Below, in pieces: positions 61,277 through 64,000 of a stretch of DNA of 64,000 nt. The DNA comes from Mycolicibacter sp. MU0102. Its GTDB lineage: Bacteria; Actinomycetota; Actinomycetes; Mycobacteriales; Mycobacteriaceae. Under the pieces are notes generated by a model. The model searched no databases and was not told the DNA's origin. It saw nothing but the letters and a program-made list of their open reading frames with translations. The DNA lies in the NCBI RefSeq assembly GCF_963378105.1, contig NZ_OY726398.1, positions 372,001 through 436,000 on the forward strand, written 5' to 3'. The position numbers were made by a program, and so were the translations under genes. Position 1 is the first letter of the stretch, and every line of letters starts with the position of its first letter.

Positions 61277-62761
61277 TCAGGCGATTTCGTAGTCCTCCAG
61301 CGGGAAATGTGAGCCGTCGCGCACCGCATTGCGCACCGTGGTGGGCCGCAGCAGGGTCGCTTCGCCGCTGGGGTTGTAGTAGTAGGACCGCGAGGTCGTG
61401 CAGTCCCCGGCGTAGAACACCGTGTGATCCAGCCGTTTGGTCATGGCGTCCAGGAACCGGGTGTTGGCGGCCTCGGTGACCTCGAACGTCGTCGCGTTAC
61501 GCCGCCGCATCTCGCCGAACAGCCGGCCCATGTGCCGCATCTGGTATTCCATGGTGTTGAAGAACGACAGGCCGGAGAACCCGTACGGGCTGGCCAGGCT
61601 CAGGAAGTTCGGGAAATACGGCATCGACAGGCCCTGGTAGGCCTGGAACCGGGTCTCCCGCCACCACTTACCCAGGTTGCGCCCGTCCCGCCCGACGATC
61701 TCGATAGCCGGGAAGTTTGCCTCCCACAGGTCATAGCCGGTGGCCAGCACCAGGGTGTCGATGACAGTCTTGCGGCCGTCGACGGTGACGATGCCGTCCG
61801 GCTCGATCCGCTCGATGCCGGTGGTCTCCAGGTGTACATGCGGCTTGGTGAAGCTGCGGTAGTAGTCGTTGGACCAGCTGGGCCGCTTGCAGCCGATGTC
61901 GTAGGTCGGGGTCAGTTTGGCCCGCAGTTCCTTATCGCGGATCTGGGCGAACCGGTGCATCTTGCATGCGTCCATCCCGGCGATCGACAGTCGCCGGAAT
62001 GCGGGGTAGTTCAACACCGCGGTCACCGTCATGAATTCCAGCAGGTAGTCGCTGATGAAGCGCATCACCCGCTGGGCGAACGGAACCCGGGCGAACACTT
62101 TCTGCAGCCACGCTGGGATCCGGAAGTCGATCTTGGGCGCCACCCAGATCGCGGTGCGCTGAAATACGGTCAGGTCGGCGACGGTCTTGGCCAGCTCCGG
62201 AATCAGCTGCACCGCGGTTGCGCCGGTGCCGATCTGCCCGACCCGACGGCCGGTGAAGTCGTAGTCGTGGTCCCAGGCAGCGGTGTGCACCACCTTCCCG
62301 GCGAAGCTGTCGATCCCGGCGATGTCCGGGTTGCGCGGCTGGGACAGGAAACCGGTGGCGGTGATCAGGAATCGGGCGCTTAGCGTCTTTCCGTCGCCCA
62401 GGGCTACCAGCCAGCGCTCGGCGTCCTCATCCCACTGGGCACCGGCGACCGTGGTGTTGAACCGCATGTGGCGGCGCACGTCGTACTTGTCGGCGACGTG
62501 CTCGGCGTAGCGCTTGATCTCCTCGCCGCGTGCGAACATCCGCGACCAGTACGGATTCGGCTCGAACCAGTACGCGTAGGTGGTCGACGGGATGTCGACG
62601 GCCAGGCCGGGATAGTGATTGACGTGCCACGTTCCGCCTAGATCGCTTTCACGGTCAAGCAGCACGATGTCGTCGTAGCCGAGCTTCTTCAGCTCGATGG
62701 CTGCGCCCATGCCACCGAAGCCCGCACCCACGATGACGACGTCGAACTGCTCCATACTCAT
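61277..62761 (-). CDS. flavin monooxygenase, Baeyer-Villiger type
   Basis: FAD/NADPH enzyme of 494 residues. The FAD motif VVIVGAGFGGMGAAIEL is at the N-terminus, the NADPH motif VGQIGTGATAVQLIPELA near residue 180, and the Baeyer-Villiger fingerprint FAGKVVHTAAWD (F-x-G-x-x-x-H-x-x-x-W) near residue 155. Such enzymes insert oxygen into ketones or oxidise sulfides; EthA is a relative. The DYDFTGRRVG segment and TATGFLSQPRNPDI fit. Start ATG 62761 (MSMEQF). Substrate unknown; steroid or fatty ketones are plausible. Confidence 0.92.
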   Translation of the reverse strand: MSMEQFDVVIVGAGFGGMGAAIELKKLGYDDIVLLDRESDLGGTWHVNHYPGLAVDIPSTTYAYWFEPNPYWSRMFARGEEIKRYAEHVADKYDVRRHMRFNTTVAGAQWDEDAERWLVALGDGKTLSARFLITATGFLSQPRNPDIAGIDSFAGKVVHTAAWDHDYDFTGRRVGQIGTGATAVQLIPELAKTVADLTVFQRTAIWVAPKIDFRIPAWLQKVFARVPFAQRVMRFISDYLLEFMTVTAVLNYPAFRRLSIAGMDACKMHRFAQIRDKELRAKLTPTYDIGCKRPSWSNDYYRSFTKPHVHLETTGIERIEPDGIVTVDGRKTVIDTLVLATGYDLWEANFPAIEIVGRDGRNLGKWWRETRFQAYQGLSMPYFPNFLSLASPYGFSGLSFFNTMEYQMRHMGRLFGEMRRRNATTFEVTEAANTRFLDAMTKRLDHTVFYAGDCTTSRSYYYNPSGEATLLRPTTVRNAVRDGSHFPLEDYEIA

Positions 62762-62867
62762 GAAAATTAAGGTACCTGACCCTCCGGTAACCAGCGAAGC
62801 TCCCGAGGCCTCTGCGGATCGGAGACAATGGGGCTTGCACGCTGTTCACGATTGCGGGAGGGCAGCC

Positions 62868-63047
62868 ATGACCAGGCGCGATATTGAAGCCAGCGACGCA
62901 GACTTGGCGGGCCAGGCGGTCCCGGCGCTGGAGGCTGACGACGAGACGCCGGGCCCCGAGATCTCCGCCGGTGACCACGCCGACATCGCCGATGTGGTCG
63001 AGCAGCATCGGGGTGTTCCTACCGGTGAGGACGACTACGACCGTTGA
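62868..63047 (+). CDS. small acidic protein of unknown function
   Basis: A 59-residue, strongly acidic protein (MTRRDIEASDADLAGQAVPA start, ending TGEDDYDR) with Pro and Asp/Glu throughout and no hydrophobic segment. Support for being real: a good CGGGAGGG ribosome site 6-8 bases before ATG, its own position in a gap between a divergent gene and fabH, and a codon pattern like neighbours. No known domain recognised. Confidence 0.55.
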   Translation: MTRRDIEASDADLAGQAVPALEADDETPGPEISAGDHADIADVVEQHRGVPTGEDDYDR

Positions 63048-63141
63048 GGGCTCACCGGTGCGGGGCCGCTCTCCGGCGCCCAAGGAACGTTATGGTTAGG
63101 CGCTTTAGTTAGCTGTTGGCCTACCACCGAGAGACGTTTTC

Positions 63142-64000
63142 TTGAGCGAGATTCGCCATCCTGCGACAACCCGGCCGATCGGTCTGCTCGGGGTAGGCGC
63201 CTCTCGCCCGCCGCGGGTGGTTACCAACAACGAGATCTGCCTGCACATCGACTCCTCCGACGAATGGATCCAATCCCGCACCGGAATCAAGACGCGCCGG
63301 TTTGCCGAGGAGACCGACACCGTGGCGGGCTTGGCCATCGAGGCCGGCCGCAACGCGCTGTCCCAGGCCGGGCTCGACGGGGCTGCGGTGGATGCGGTGA
63401 TCGTCGCGACCAGCACCAACTTCCGCCAAACCCCTTCGTGTGCGCCCGCCGTCGCGGTCGCCCTCGGCGCCCACGGCGTGCCTGCCTTCGACGTGGCCAC
63501 CGGATGCGCGGGGTTCGGCTATGCGCTGGGGGTGGCGGCCGATCTGCTCCGCGGCCGGACTATCAACACCGCGTTGGTCATCGGTTCTGAAGTGCTCTCC
63601 CCGACGATCGACATGCAGGACCGCTCGAACTGCTTCATCTTCGGCGACGGAGCGGGCGCGGTCGTCGTCGGCGAGACCCCGGTGCACGGCATCGGCTCGA
63701 CGGTCTGGGGCAGTGACGGTTCGAACTGTGACGCGATCCGCCAAGACATCGACTGGATCAGCTACACCGAACAGCCGGACGGCCAGCGTCCCTTCCTGAG
63801 GATGGACGGCAGCACGGTATTCCGTTGGGCGGCTTACGAAATGAGCGGCGTCGGGAAACGGGCCATCGCGGCAGCCGGGTTGGACGCCCACGACATCGAC
63901 GTGTTCATTCCGCACCAGGCCAACAGCCGGATCAATGCGCTGATCGCCAAGAGCCTTGAGCTGCGATCCGACATCGTCGTCGCCAATGACATCGAGAACA
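63142..64000 (+). CDS. fabH: 3-oxoacyl-ACP synthase III FabH (3' end outside window)
   Basis: Condenses long-chain acyl-CoA from FAS-I with malonyl-AcpM, linking FAS-I to FAS-II in mycolic acid synthesis. The frame is open to the window end (286 codons). The catalytic Cys122 is in ATGCAGFGYALG and His258 in FIPHQANSRIN; the Asn motif should follow just after 64000. The N-terminal TNNEICLHIDSSDEWIQSRT and GIKTRRF match the M. tuberculosis enzyme closely. TTG at 63142 is the only start that fits the family N-terminus. In M. tuberculosis fabH (Rv0533c) is not near thiG or lpqL. Confidence 0.95.
   Translation, partial: MSEIRHPATTRPIGLLGVGASRPPRVVTNNEICLHIDSSDEWIQSRTGIKTRRFAEETDTVAGLAIEAGRNALSQAGLDGAAVDAVIVATSTNFRQTPSCAPAVAVALGAHGVPAFDVATGCAGFGYALGVAADLLRGRTINTALVIGSEVLSPTIDMQDRSNCFIFGDGAGAVVVGETPVHGIGSTVWGSDGSNCDAIRQDIDWISYTEQPDGQRPFLRMDGSTVFRWAAYEMSGVGKRAIAAAGLDAHDIDVFIPHQANSRINALIAKSLELRSDIVVANDIEN

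Noticed and set aside
63091..63115. Second IdeR box near fabH (GGTTAGGC...)
   Set aside because: Only the left half resembles the consensus; the right arm does not pair.

Overview
The window reads as chromosomal DNA of a mycobacterium. It is GC-rich and GTG starts are common. It encodes a set of genes that together are diagnostic: hspR, ttfA (TMM transport), the glnX-glnH-pknG signalling operon, F420-dependent glucose-6-phosphate dehydrogenase (fgd1), a FabH of the mycolate type, LpqL-like lipoproteins and PGRS proteins. No IS element, prophage, CRISPR array, tRNA or rRNA was seen. The PGRS proteins carry an ordinary signal peptide instead of a PE domain, which suggests a non-tuberculous mycobacterium, possibly of the terrae clade; that placement is inference.

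Layout. 1-1 kb: end of dnaJ1 and hspR. 1-25.2 kb: a block whose genes correspond to M. tuberculosis Rv0385 back to Rv0356c, i.e. in inverted order: flavohemoglobin, clpB, ttfA, pyrE, SpoU methylase, GH76, DedA, fba, Rv0361-Rv0358 relatives, purA, Rv0356c relative. Inserted in it are an aldose epimerase, a MerT-like protein, a TetR regulator, two tandem secreted aspartic proteases, an SDR, a secreted orphan and a CDF transporter. 25.2-30.2 kb: DoxX, a Na+/H+ antiporter, purT, rhodanese, metZ. 30.2-45.6 kb: an accessory region with an SDR, a PEP-mutase-like protein, two PE-less PGRS proteins, fadE7, an acyl-CoA ligase, a small Gly/Pro-rich secreted protein, a phosphodiesterase, a K+/H+ antiporter next to an orphan ceoC, a methyltransferase and a hemophore. 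45.7-60 kb: MBL hydrolase and fgd1, then cupin-pknG-glnH-glnX, mutT3, the thiE/thiOSG cluster, an SGNH hydrolase and two tandem LpqL-type peptidases. 60-64 kb: a two-headed TetR protein, a Baeyer-Villiger-type monooxygenase, a small acidic protein and fabH (cut by the window end).

Functional links. DnaJ1, HspR and ClpB form the HspR heat-shock regulon; a HAIR operator overlapping a SigH-type promoter lies before clpB. GlnX, GlnH and PknG are one translationally coupled operon for amino-acid sensing. thiO-thiS-thiG with divergent thiE make and join the thiazole half of thiamine. Rhodanese and MetZ are coupled for sulfur assimilation.

Most novel signals: (1) five proteins of otherwise different kinds (two PecA-like proteases, two PGRS proteins, one Gly/Pro-rich protein) share one N-terminal module, a signal peptide ending A-x-A followed by D-x-[DE]-D-L, suggesting a PE-independent export/anchoring system with its own protease; (2) an IdeR/DtxR-like palindrome precedes the first protease gene, and a decayed copy sits at the same distance before its duplicate; (3) a family of ~61-bp hairpins sits exactly between convergent gene pairs and supplies stop codons; (4) a CsoR-type operator precedes a MerT-like gene.
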